The position numbers were made by a program, and so were the translations under genes. Below are positions 40,900 to 48,566 of a stretch of DNA of 59,382 bases, piece by piece; position 1 is the stretch's first letter, and every line of letters starts with the position of its first letter. Source of the stretch: Bacillota bacterium (lineage in GTDB: Bacteria > Bacillota > Clostridia > Peptostreptococcales > Anaerovoracaceae); the NCBI GenBank assembly GCA_017472365.1, contig JAFUQN010000080.1, positions 1 to 59,382 on the forward strand, given 5' to 3'. Below the pieces are notes generated by a model, which was not told the origin of the DNA, did not search any database, and saw only the letters and a program-made list of their open reading frames with translations.

Positions 40900-42357
40900 T
40901 TAGAAGAAACGGTTCCAGGTGGACGGATTGAACAGGACGAGAATGGGGAAGATTTCAAGACGTCCAAGAAGCATGTCCGCGATAAAGACCAGCTTGGAGA
41001 AGTCGCTGAACGCGGCGTAATTTCCGGCGGGACCGACCATTTCCAGTCCCATACCGATGTTATTGAAGCAGGCAACCACCGCAGAAAGCGAAGTGGTAAC
41101 GGAATAGCCGTCAATGGATACCAGAAGAAAACTGAATATGATCAGAAGCCAGTAAGCGGCCATGTAGGCGTTCAGATTCTGCATTGTCTTTTCTGCGATG
41201 GGACGCTTGTTGACCAGGATCACGTACACGTTGGAAGGGTTCAATGCCTGACGGATGTTTCTCTGAAGCCCCTTCAGCATCAGAAGAAAACGGGCGGTTT
41301 TGATCCCGCCGCCGGTACTTCCTGCATTTGATCCAAGGATCATAAGGCAAAGAAGGATCGCCTGGGACAATGTTGGCCACGACTCGAAATTGGTGGTGGC
41401 AAAGGCCGTCGTCGTTGTGATACTGCTGACATGGAAAGCAGCATGGCGGAAGCTTTCCCTGAGAGAATCATACAGGGGAGAGATATTCCAGGTGATTACC
41501 AGTGTGGCCGCCACAACGATCAGAAGGTACAGCCGCAGTTCTTCATCCTTGTAGATCATTTTGAATTCGCGGATCAGAAGGAAATAGAACATGGTGAAGT
41601 TTACACCGAACAGAAGCATGAAGACGGTGGCGATCCACTGGATCGTGGGTGTATACAGTGCCATGTTGGCGTTATGTACGCTGAAACCACCGGTACCGGC
41701 TGTTCCGAAAGCGTAGCAGAAGGATTCGAACAGGGGCATTCCGGCCAGAAAATACATCACTGCACAAAGAATGGTCAAAAGGATGTAGATTCCGTAGAGG
41801 ATTTTGGCGGTGTTACCCATGCGCGGTGTCAGTTTTCCGATGTCGGGACCGGGAATTTCCGCCCGGATCAGGTGCAGTGTATAACCGCGTCCCTGGCCGG
41901 CAGGGATGATTGCCAGGATGAATACCAGCATCCCCATACCGCCGATCCAGTGAGAAAAACTGCGCCAGAAGAGCAGTGCCCGACTGATCGAATCGATGTC
42001 AGACAGGATGGTTGCACCGGTGGTAGTGAAGCCGGAGACCATTTCGAAGAGTGCATCGATGAAGGAGGGAATCTGGCCGCTGATCCAGAAAGGAAGACAG
42101 CCGAACAGCGAAAGGATGATCCATCCAATGGAGACGGTGACGAAGCCTTCCTGGGCATAATATTTTTTATGTGAATCTTCTTTGCAGAAATACTGCATCG
42201 TATATGAGGTAAAGAGCTGAAGGGACATAGCCCAGGCAAAGGCGCTGGCCACGTCGGTTTCGCGGTCGTAGATCGCTACCAGAATGGCAGGGATCATGAG
42301 AACGGTTTCGACACCCAACAGCTGTCCGATGGTTCGAAAGACAAATTTAGTGTTCAT
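40900..42357 (-). CDS. TrkH/KtrB family potassium transporter
   Basis: An integral membrane K+ uptake subunit of 485 residues with four pore-loop repeats. Visible filter segments are SGFTTTGATILSD, GTAGTGGFSVHN and the fourth near FNNIGMGLE; ILGSNAGSTGGGIKTARFLLMLK is the conserved loop after pore three. The overall length and helix number fit TrkH. No TrkA/KtrA gating subunit is adjacent. It is the last gene of the minus-strand unit after the AEC and nitrilase genes. Confidence 0.94.
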   Translation of the reverse strand: MNTKFVFRTIGQLLGVETVLMIPAILVAIYDRETDVASAFAWAMSLQLFTSYTMQYFCKEDSHKKYYAQEGFVTVSIGWIILSLFGCLPFWISGQIPSFIDALFEMVSGFTTTGATILSDIDSISRALLFWRSFSHWIGGMGMLVFILAIIPAGQGRGYTLHLIRAEIPGPDIGKLTPRMGNTAKILYGIYILLTILCAVMYFLAGMPLFESFCYAFGTAGTGGFSVHNANMALYTPTIQWIATVFMLLFGVNFTMFYFLLIREFKMIYKDEELRLYLLIVVAATLVITWNISPLYDSLRESFRHAAFHVSSITTTTAFATTNFESWPTLSQAILLCLMILGSNAGSTGGGIKTARFLLMLKGLQRNIRQALNPSNVYVILVNKRPIAEKTMQNLNAYMAAYWLLIIFSFLLVSIDGYSVTTSLSAVVACFNNIGMGLEMVGPAGNYAAFSDFSKLVFIADMLLGRLEIFPILVLFNPSTWNRFF

Positions 42358-42387
42358 AGTTTCCTGTTGTTATTGTTGTTTGTGTGA

Positions 42388-43302
42388 TTAGATGTTCCAA
42401 AGAGTCAGCAGCGTGGAGAAGATGATCATGCTGGTGACGATGGCCAGGGAATTGGTCAGTGCCGATGTCTTGTAGTCGCTGCCCAGTTTTTCGGTGTAGA
42501 CCGGGTTCATGGATCCGAAGGGGGCCAGAAGGCACAGGGCACAGGTTTGTTTCAGTTCCAACGGAAGCGGAAGCAGAATCCAGATCAGACCTGCCAGAAG
42601 GCCGCCGACCGCAACGCGGGATCCGATGGCTAAGGCGACGCGTTTCAGCGTTTCTCTGTCAAAGGAGAAGTCCAGATAGAGACCCAGCATGAACATGGAA
42701 AGGAACGCATTGGCGCTGGCCGCAGGAGAGATCAGGGTGAATAGGAACTCCGGAAGGCGGATGTTCAGGAAGGTCAGTATCAAAAGGACTGTGTAGACCT
42801 TGATGGTGACCGAACCCATGATGCGCTTGAAGAACCCCAAAAATGTGAACTTCGGAGAGCCGGGCATAAACCGGCAGGCCACGGTATAGCTTCCGCCCAG
42901 CGTGAAGAACGCATTGGGTGTATCGTAGAGACACGCGGCAACCACCGCGGTGGGGCTCATGAAGCTCTGCAGAAAGGGCGACGTGAAACTTCCGATGTTG
43001 TAGTTGGGGAAGTTGGTGATCTGGTAAGCGATGGTTTCGTTTCCGTGTTTTTTTCCGGTGAACCACGCCCAGAAGATCATGATACCGTTCGAGATGATCG
43101 GGAGGATCAGAAAGAAGAACAGCGAAGCGTCCAGCGTGAAATTACGAAAGGACATGATGATGGCGCATGGCAGAGCCACGTTGATATAGATCGTGCTGAC
43201 GACGCGGTGGTCGTCTTCTTTCAGAACACGGGTCTTTTTCAGGCTGTAGCCCAGAGCCATGCAGAATATAAAAGAAAGTGCTTTTAAAATTACTTGAATC
43301 AT
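42388..43302 (-). CDS. AEC family transporter
   Basis: A 304-residue, ten-helix transporter of the auxin efflux carrier family, which in bacteria usually moves organic acids such as malate. Features include an early YSLKKTRVLKEDDHRVVSTIYINVALPCAIIMSF-type segment, a central charged loop, and a C-terminal half with APFGSMNPVYTEKLG and SLAIVTSMIIF. It lies between the nitrilase-family amidase and trkH, with gaps of about 25-30 bases. The substrate is unknown; an acid produced by the amidase is an attractive guess. Confidence 0.9.
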   Translation of the reverse strand: MIQVILKALSFIFCMALGYSLKKTRVLKEDDHRVVSTIYINVALPCAIIMSFRNFTLDASLFFFLILPIISNGIMIFWAWFTGKKHGNETIAYQITNFPNYNIGSFTSPFLQSFMSPTAVVAACLYDTPNAFFTLGGSYTVACRFMPGSPKFTFLGFFKRIMGSVTIKVYTVLLILTFLNIRLPEFLFTLISPAASANAFLSMFMLGLYLDFSFDRETLKRVALAIGSRVAVGGLLAGLIWILLPLPLELKQTCALCLLAPFGSMNPVYTEKLGSDYKTSALTNSLAIVTSMIIFSTLLTLWNI

Positions 43303-43327
43303 AATAAACCTTGTTCGTTATTGTGCA

Positions 43328-44134
43328 TTAATCATAGAGTTTTGGTTTACGGGATGCGATGATGGGCAGCTGTGTACGGACGGCATCGATGCGGGTCAGG
43401 TCGAATTCCACGAAGCCGGTTTCTTCGTCGGTTCCCAGACGCTTCAGGACCGTTCCCCAGGGATCCACAGCGATGGAGTTAGCGTAGGAAACGTATTCTC
43501 CGTTGGGATCGCGGGCCGGAGCGGTTGCCAGGGTAAACAGCTGGTTATCGATGGCGCGGGAACGGAACAGGATTTCCCAGTGCGCCGGGCCGGTGGTCAT
43601 GTTAAAGGCGGCCGGTACGAAGATGACTTTGGCACCGCGGTCGCCCATGGTCTTGGCAATCTCCTGACTGCGGAAGTCAAAGCAGATGCAGAGACCCATG
43701 CGGCCGAATTCCGTTTCGAAGGTGGTGGTTTCTTCGCCGGGGGTCAGGACTTCTGATTCGAAGAACCGCTGTCCGCCGGGAACGTCAATGTCGAATAAAT
43801 GAGCCTTTCTGTGGCGGGCGATCTGGTTTCCTTCGCGGTCATAGACAAAAGAGGTGTTGTAGACGCGGTCGTCTTCCAGTTCGGGGAGACTTCCGCCCAC
43901 CAGATAGATCTGGTTTCTCTTTGCACATTCAGCCAGAGCTTTCTGGGCAGGACCGTTCAGAGTTTCACCGTATTCGCGGAAATATTTGTTGGAATAGGGG
44001 CAGCAGAACATTTCGGGAAGGACCACGAAGTCCGGGTGTTCTTCCGCACAGGCACGGTCGATTAGTTCGACGGCGTGAGAAATATTCTGTTCCTTGTTAT
44101 ATACGACATCCATTTGGATCATGGCGATTTTCAT
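43328..44134 (-). CDS. Carbon-nitrogen hydrolase (nitrilase superfamily, omega-amidase-like)
   Basis: A 268-residue cytoplasmic amidohydrolase. The catalytic triad is visible as Glu41 (VVLPEMF), Lys110 (RHRKAHLFDID) and Cys151 (LCICFDFR). The HLFDIDVPGG segment and size match the Nit2/omega-amidase branch, which hydrolyses alpha-ketoglutaramate or similar omega-amides. The start follows GGAGGTAATC. The same branch also contains enzymes for other amides, so the substrate is uncertain. It is the first gene of a three-gene minus-strand unit with its own promoter. Confidence 0.92.
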   Translation of the reverse strand: MKIAMIQMDVVYNKEQNISHAVELIDRACAEEHPDFVVLPEMFCCPYSNKYFREYGETLNGPAQKALAECAKRNQIYLVGGSLPELEDDRVYNTSFVYDREGNQIARHRKAHLFDIDVPGGQRFFESEVLTPGEETTTFETEFGRMGLCICFDFRSQEIAKTMGDRGAKVIFVPAAFNMTTGPAHWEILFRSRAIDNQLFTLATAPARDPNGEYVSYANSIAVDPWGTVLKRLGTDEETGFVEFDLTRIDAVRTQLPIIASRKPKLYD

Positions 44135-44169
44135 AGGGATTACCTCCTGAATAAGTTGTCAACAACAGA

Positions 44170-44198
44170 ATTCTAGCAGTCCCGTGAGGTAACGTCAA
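44170..44198 (-). promoter_or_regulatory. Promoter of the amidase-AEC-trkH unit
   Basis: Minus-strand TTGACG (44193-44198), a 17-base spacer and TAGAAT (44170-44175). The gene starts about 35 bases downstream. Confidence 0.85.
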
Positions 44199-44215
44199 GG
44201 AGAGGTGGGAAAATA

Positions 44216-44250
44216 AAAATCCCGGAACGAGAGTTCCGGGATTTTGTGTT
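44216..44250 (-). terminator. Terminator of gdhA
   Basis: A perfect 13-base-pair stem (AAAATCCCGGAAC / GTTCCGGGATTTT) with a GAGA loop, followed on the minus strand by a T-rich tail. Confidence 0.92.
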
Positions 44251-44283
44251 TGGATTTGTGACGGATGTCAGTGGAGTTGGCTA

Positions 44284-45630
44284 TTATACCACACCCTGCA
44301 TCATCATAGCATCTGCAACCTTCAGGAAGCCAGCGATGTTAGCACCTGCAACCAGGTTGTAACCATAGCCGTAGTCCTGAGCAGCCTTAGCAGCGTTGTC
44401 GTGGATGTTCTTCATGATAACTTCCAGCTGAGCGTATACTTCTTCAACTTCCATCGGCATCTTACGAGCGTTCTGGCTCATTTCGATAGCGGAGCAAGCT
44501 ACGCCACCTGCGTTAGCAGCCTTGGACGGACCAACGGTAACGCCATTAGCCATCAGGTAAGCCAGAGCTTCGTTGGTGGTGGGCATGTTAGCACCTTCGC
44601 ACAGGAACTTACAGCCGTTAGCAACCATCTGTTCAGCGTCAGCCATTCTGATTTCGTTCTGAGTAGCGCAGGGAATATACAGGTCAGCCTTAACTTCCCA
44701 GGGCTTCTTTCCGGGGAAGAACTTAGCGGACGGGAACTTTTCTGCGTAGGGAGCTACGATGTTCTTACCGGAAGCTCTCAGCTGCAGCATGAAGTCAACC
44801 TTTTCGCCCAGAGTTACGCCGTCTTCGTCGTATACGTAACCGTCCGGACCAGAGATGGTGATAACCTTAGCGCCCAGCTGGTTCAGCTTGGTAGCGGTAC
44901 CCCAGGATACGTTACCGAAACCGGAGATAGCTACGTTCTTACCTTCCAGCTTTTCGCCGCATGCTTCCAGCATATGACGAGCAAAGAATACGATACCGTA
45001 ACCGGTAGCTTCAGTTCTGCCCTTCAGACCGCCGTAGGGGATACCCTTACCGGTCAGAACGCCTTCGAATCTGTTAACCAGTCTCTTGTACTGGCCATAC
45101 AGGTAACCGATTTCTCTTGCACCTACACCGATGTCACCAGCGGGAACGTCGGTTTCAGGACCGATGTGTCTGAACAGTTCGGTCATGAAGGACTGGCAGA
45201 ATCTCATGATTTCAGCATCAGACTTACCATTGGGGTCGAAGTCGGAACCACCCTTACCACCGCCGATCGGCAGACCGGTCAGGGAGTTCTTGAAGATCTG
45301 TTCGAAGCCCAGGAACTTGATGATGCTGGGGTTTACGTTAGCAGCGAATCTCAGACCGCCCTTGTAAGGACCGATAGCGCTGTTGAACTGATATCTGTAA
45401 CCTCTGTTAACCTGTACCTTACCGTTGTCATCAACCCAGGATACTCTGAAGCTGATACCTCTTTCAGGTTCGATCAGTCTTTCGATCAGACCTGCTTCAA
45501 CGTATTCCGGATGTCTTTCCAGAACGGGTTCCAGGGAAGTCAGAACTTCTTCGATAGTCTGAAGGAATTCAGGTTCGCCGGGATTTCTCTTCTTTGCAAT
45601 TTCGATATACTGGTCTACAATCTTGCCCAT
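44284..45630 (-). CDS. gdhA: Glutamate dehydrogenase, NAD(P)-dependent
   Basis: Interconverts glutamate and 2-oxoglutarate plus ammonia; in fermenting Clostridia it often serves glutamate breakdown. The 448-residue length and features fit the hexameric class: KGGLRF substrate loop, catalytic Lys in PIGGGKGGSDFDP, PAGDIGVGAREIGYLYGQYK, the nucleotide fold ISGFGNVSWG, and NAGGVACS near the end. The start MGKIVDQY follows AGAGGAGAG; a longer frame with the leader MRTSVHDR is rejected. It has a leader of about 120 bases with an inverted repeat (ACGCAT at 45673, ATGCGT at 45686). Confidence 0.96.
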   Translation of the reverse strand: MGKIVDQYIEIAKKRNPGEPEFLQTIEEVLTSLEPVLERHPEYVEAGLIERLIEPERGISFRVSWVDDNGKVQVNRGYRYQFNSAIGPYKGGLRFAANVNPSIIKFLGFEQIFKNSLTGLPIGGGKGGSDFDPNGKSDAEIMRFCQSFMTELFRHIGPETDVPAGDIGVGAREIGYLYGQYKRLVNRFEGVLTGKGIPYGGLKGRTEATGYGIVFFARHMLEACGEKLEGKNVAISGFGNVSWGTATKLNQLGAKVITISGPDGYVYDEDGVTLGEKVDFMLQLRASGKNIVAPYAEKFPSAKFFPGKKPWEVKADLYIPCATQNEIRMADAEQMVANGCKFLCEGANMPTTNEALAYLMANGVTVGPSKAANAGGVACSAIEMSQNARKMPMEVEEVYAQLEVIMKNIHDNAAKAAQDYGYGYNLVAGANIAGFLKVADAMMMQGVV

Positions 45631-45755
45631 GTCATTTCTCTCCTCTTGCATTGCCCTGTCGTGGACGCTTGTACGCATAACGTGCATGCGTTCGCGGAGG
45701 GGGTAAATAATACATTCACTCTGAGGACCCCATGTCCCCAATTTTCATTACTTTA

Positions 45756-45784
45756 AATGTAACATGCGAAAAAAACCACGTCAA
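45756..45784 (-). promoter_or_regulatory. Promoter of gdhA
   Basis: Minus-strand TTGACG (45779-45784), a 17-base spacer and TACATT (45756-45761) with a TG extension before the -10. Confidence 0.8.
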
Positions 45785-46040
45785 TACTTCCGGAAAATAT
45801 AAATAATTTAAAGCCAAAGACCGTTTTCTTTGAAAAAAACAAAGTGAAAAAACGATTTTAAATTAAATTATTTTGAAAAAATGAAAAATTGAGAAACGAT
45901 GGAGAAATCCTTTTGAAAAACAAAAAATGTATACAAAAAACTGGAAAAGTCAAAAGCGAAATTAAGTGAACATCATCGAACAAAAGAAAAAAACTTCAAT
46001 CAAACAAAAAATGAAGGACGGATTTTTCGTGCATTTTTAT
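45785..46040. other. A-rich intergenic region between gdhA and yhbY
   Basis: About 250 bases with no credible gene. The plus strand is strongly A-rich with many runs of four to seven As, in contrast to the mixed composition of neighbouring genes. It may act as a curved or UP-element-like region for the two divergent promoters. Confidence 0.6.
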
Positions 46041-46048
46041 AATGGTTG

Positions 46049-46057
46049 TGATATAAT
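46049..46057 (+). promoter_or_regulatory. Extended -10 promoter of yhbY
   Basis: TGA-TATAAT, about 98 bases before the yhbY start. No clear -35. The leader contains an inverted repeat, GGCCGT (46087-46092) and ACGGCC (46118-46123). Confidence 0.65.
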
Positions 46058-46154
46058 AAAATATCTATGGGAATTTTGCAGTGTAAGGCCGTACCAAACT
46101 GGGATCCCGGAGGGAAAACGGCCAGTGAATAGAAGATAAAAGAGAGGAAATCAC

Positions 46155-46451
46155 ATGTTAACAGGAAAGCAGAGAAGCTATTTAAAGAGTCTGGCTCATG
46201 AGCTGGAGCCCACCGTATACGTAGGTAAGTCCGGCATGACCGAAAATATCATCAAGGAAATGGAAATCGGATTTGAAACCAGAGAGCTGGTAAAGATCAA
46301 GCTGCAGGAAGGCTGTGATCTGACCAAGGATGAAGTGGCCGATATGATCATCGAAGAGACCGGCTGCGAATTCGTACAGGCCATCGGTCGTAAGATCACC
46401 CTGTACCGCCGCTCCAAGGACAATCCGCAAATCGTCCTGCCGAGAAAGTAA
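46155..46451 (+). CDS. yhbY: YhbY-type RNA-binding protein (CRM domain)
   Basis: A 98-residue ribosome-assembly protein that binds pre-50S particles. The CRM fold is complete: LTGKQRSYLKSLAHELEPTVYVGKSG with the GxxG-like VGKSGMTENI loop, ELVKIKLQEGC, and a final IGRKITLYRRSKD strand. It follows AGAGAGGAAA. In other Bacillota yhbY often sits in the obg-nadD operon; here it is alone. It has its own promoter and terminator. Confidence 0.95.
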   Translation: MLTGKQRSYLKSLAHELEPTVYVGKSGMTENIIKEMEIGFETRELVKIKLQEGCDLTKDEVADMIIEETGCEFVQAIGRKITLYRRSKDNPQIVLPRK

Positions 46452-46486
46452 TATCTGGGAAAGAAAATCGAGTCAGTAATGAAAAG

Positions 46487-46520
46487 CGAAGCACAGATGC
46501 GTCTGGAGCTTCGTTTTTTT
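46487..46520 (+). terminator. Terminator of yhbY
   Basis: Stem CGAAGC...CAGA / TCTG...GCTTCG with a TGCG loop and small internal bulge, followed by seven Ts. Confidence 0.85.
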
Positions 46521-46536
46521 ATGCTGTTGAATGCAG

Positions 46537-46736
46537 ACATTTGCACGGCAGATAATATGATGTGGGAAAACTTTTTGAGGGGTATGGCCGATGGGTTTGA
46601 ACGTTTTGCTGATAAACTAAGTCGTTGTGAAAACTTTTCGTTGAAACAGAAACTTTGGTTTGAACAATTTACTGAAAAATATATGAGGTGTGAAAACCAT
46701 GAGCAACGTGAAAATAATATGAGGGAAAAAGTTTGA
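46537..46736 (+). CDS. Doubtful small ORF built from 21-residue repeats
   Basis: An open frame after the yhbY terminator. It encodes about 2.5 imperfect copies of a 21-residue unit: ENFLRGMADGFERFADKLSRC, ENFSLKQKLWFEQFTEKYMRC, then a broken ENHEQRENNMREKV and a stop. No ribosome binding site precedes any ATG, and the frame's full length (to 46479) overlaps the terminator. A ten-base insertion in the third unit shifts FERIDLE into another frame. It may be a decayed repeat protein or a non-coding repeat array. Confidence 0.25.
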
Positions 46737-46880
46737 ACGAATCGATTTAGAATGAAAGGTTTGTTCAAACTTACGGGAAAAGGCCCGAAAAGTCTTGTCA
46801 ACGGGACGCCGAAAAGGTATAATTTTAAGTTGGAGACCGCGTTTGAACAGGATACCGGAAGTGGTGGTTTGAACGCAGAC
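46566..46880. repeat. 63-base imperfect tandem repeats carrying a GTTTGAAC motif
   Basis: GAAAAC recurs at 46566, 46629 and 46692, exactly 63 bases apart. GTTTGAAC occurs at 46595, 46658, 46731, 46841 and 46867, and inverted (GTTCAAAC) at 46763. The first two units keep both motifs at a 63-base period; the third has ten extra bases. Six copies of one octamer within 280 bases is far beyond chance. The array spans the mgtE promoter. Confidence 0.75.
46795..46823 (+). promoter_or_regulatory. Promoter of mgtE
   Basis: TTGTCA (46795-46800), a 17-base spacer and TATAAT (46818-46823). The leader before mgtE is then about 240 bases long. Confidence 0.87.
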
Positions 46881-46906
46881 AGAACCAGAAAGGAAGTGAC
46901 ACAGGA

Positions 46907-46993
46907 ATGGAAAGCGGACCCAGTCGAAAACAAGGCCGTAATCAAGATGATTATTACATAAGAACGATCCTGTTGTCACAGGACTTCAGATAA
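46907..46993 (+). CDS. Possible 28-codon leader peptide of mgtE
   Basis: A small frame in the mgtE leader, starting at ATG after AAAGGAAG and ending TAA. The product is 28 residues, beginning MESGPSRKQGRNQDD and ending ILLSQDFR. It ends 12 bases before the hairpin that covers the mgtE ribosome binding site, so its translation could affect that fold. No homologue is recognised and coding is not proven. Confidence 0.3.
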   Translation: MESGPSRKQGRNQDDYYIRTILLSQDFR

Positions 46994-47005
46994 AGCGCGG
47001 AATCG

Positions 47006-47060
47006 TTTTCCGGCGCCGGGTGAAGTGACTTTTGGCAGCAGGATGAATGCCGGAAAGGAG
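47006..47060 (+). promoter_or_regulatory. Hairpin covering the mgtE ribosome binding site
   Basis: TTTTCCGGC (47006-47014) pairs with GCCGGAAAG (47049-47057) over nine positions with one G-U pair. The right arm covers half of the AAAGGAG site of mgtE. The left arm can instead pair within CCGGCGCCGG (47010-47019), giving an alternative fold. It does not resemble the M-box. Confidence 0.5.
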
Positions 47061-47068
47061 CAGAGCCT

Positions 47069-48481
47069 ATGGAAAATGAAAACCTCATCGTAGAAACAAC
47101 TACGGTGGCAGAGCGTATGGATACGCTGATCGAAGATATCCTGCAGCTTCTGGAAGAAAAGAAATACATGGCAGCGCGTCAGATGCTGCTGGAAAATAAC
47201 GCCGTCGATATCGCGGAAGTACTGGAAGAAATCATGGACGAAATGGACGTGGACCGTGCGGTTATCATGTTCCGTACCCTTCCGAAAGATATTTCCACGG
47301 AAGTGTTCTCCTACATGAATTCGGAGGACCAGGTGGACATCATCAGCGCCATCACCGACAGCGAAATCAGCTACATCATGGAAGAGCTGGCCTTCGACGA
47401 TATGATCGACGTTCTGGAAGAACTGCCCGCCAATCTGGTGGATAAGATCCTGAACCATACGTCGAAAGAAGAACGAAATCTGATCAATACCTTTTTGAAA
47501 TATCCCGAAAACTGTGCGGGGAGCCTGATGACCATCGACTACGTGGAACTGTCCAGAGACATGACCGTAGCGGAGGCCATGGCCCACATCAAAGAAGTAG
47601 GGATCGACTCTGAAACCGTATATACCTGTTATGTCAAGGACAGAGGCCGTAAGCTTCTGGGGGTAGTATCCCTGAGAGCGCTGGTGGTTGCACCGGACGA
47701 TGCCTATGTGGAAGAATACATGCACGAAGACATTCAGGTTGTTAACGTATATGAAGACCAGGAAGAAGTATCGAATCTGTTCAAGAGATACGGCTATCTG
47801 GCGATTCCCGTTGTTGATAATGAATACCGTCTCGTCGGGATCATCACCGTCGACGACATTATGGACGTTGTGGAAGAAGAAACCACCGAGGACATCGAAC
47901 GTATGGCGGGGGTTATCGACTTTGACGACAGCGATACCGAATATCTGGATATCAGCGTATGGCGTCACGTGAAGAGCCGTCTTCCCTGGCTGTTCTTCCT
48001 GATGTGCTCCTACGTGGTCACCGGCGGAATTATCTCCGGATTCGAAGAGGCACTGTCGAAAATGGTATGCCTCGTATCGTATATGCCGATGCTGATGGGT
48101 ACCGGCGGGAACTCCGGGTCTCAGTCCGCAACACTGATCATCCGTGGGATGTCCCTGGATGAAATCGACCCGTCTGACTGGCCGAAAGTTCTTTGGAAGG
48201 AACTGCGGATCAGCTGCGTCATCGGGGTACTGCTGAGCGTTCTGAACTTTGGACGAATCTGCCTCATGGACGGCGAAGGGGCCATGGTCGCCTTTGCGGT
48301 CAGCGCCTCCATGTTCGTCATCGTTATCGCGGCAAAGTCCATCGGCGGCTTACTGCCCATGGCGGCAAAGCGCCTGGGTATCGACCCTGCGCTGATGGCG
48401 AGTCCCATGATTTCTTCCCTGACCGACATGGTTTCTGTAGTGACTTACTTCACCATGGCAACCACGATCCTGGGAATTTAA
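47069..48481 (+). CDS. mgtE: MgtE magnesium transporter
   Basis: A homodimeric Mg2+ channel of 470 residues with an N-terminal superhelical domain (about 20-140, with AEVLEEIMDEMDVDRAVIMF), two CBS domains (about 150-275; SLMTIDYVELSRDMTVAEAM and VVDNEYRLVGIITVDDIMDVV), a plug helix and five transmembrane helices. The pore signature PMLMGTGGNSGSQSATLIIRG is present. In the family the cytoplasmic domains sense internal Mg2+ and close the pore. AAAGGAG precedes the ATG. Its long leader with repeats, a possible leader peptide and a covering hairpin suggests RNA-level control. Confidence 0.96.
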   Translation: MENENLIVETTTVAERMDTLIEDILQLLEEKKYMAARQMLLENNAVDIAEVLEEIMDEMDVDRAVIMFRTLPKDISTEVFSYMNSEDQVDIISAITDSEISYIMEELAFDDMIDVLEELPANLVDKILNHTSKEERNLINTFLKYPENCAGSLMTIDYVELSRDMTVAEAMAHIKEVGIDSETVYTCYVKDRGRKLLGVVSLRALVVAPDDAYVEEYMHEDIQVVNVYEDQEEVSNLFKRYGYLAIPVVDNEYRLVGIITVDDIMDVVEEETTEDIERMAGVIDFDDSDTEYLDISVWRHVKSRLPWLFFLMCSYVVTGGIISGFEEALSKMVCLVSYMPMLMGTGGNSGSQSATLIIRGMSLDEIDPSDWPKVLWKELRISCVIGVLLSVLNFGRICLMDGEGAMVAFAVSASMFVIVIAAKSIGGLLPMAAKRLGIDPALMASPMISSLTDMVSVVTYFTMATTILGI

Positions 48482-48506
48482 CATCACAGTTTTACAAGGA
48501 AACAAC

Positions 48507-48551
48507 TGAAGATTTCTGCTGCACTGTCGGTGGAAATCTTCATCTATTTTC
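48507..48551 (+). terminator. Probable terminator after mgtE
   Basis: A 10-base-pair stem (TGAAGATTTC / GAAATCTTCA) with a 16-base centre. The T tract (TCTATTTTC) is weak, so read-through into nnrD is possible. Confidence 0.55.
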
Positions 48552-48566
48552 AACGAAATAAAATAT

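Noticed and set aside
44401..45756. A 451-codon plus-strand frame opposite gdhA
   Set aside because: The glutamate dehydrogenase frame is complete; the opposite frame has no domain and no ribosome binding site.
46558..46740. A CRISPR array in the tandem-repeat region
   Set aside because: The repeats are imperfect 63-base units without constant repeats and unique spacers, and no cas gene is in the window.
46752..46961. A 69-codon plus-strand frame between the repeats and mgtE
   Set aside because: It starts upstream of the mgtE promoter and crosses it, has no ribosome binding site, and is made partly of the GTTTGAAC repeats.
46824..47069. An M-box magnesium riboswitch before mgtE
   Set aside because: None of the conserved M-box core segments is visible in the leader.
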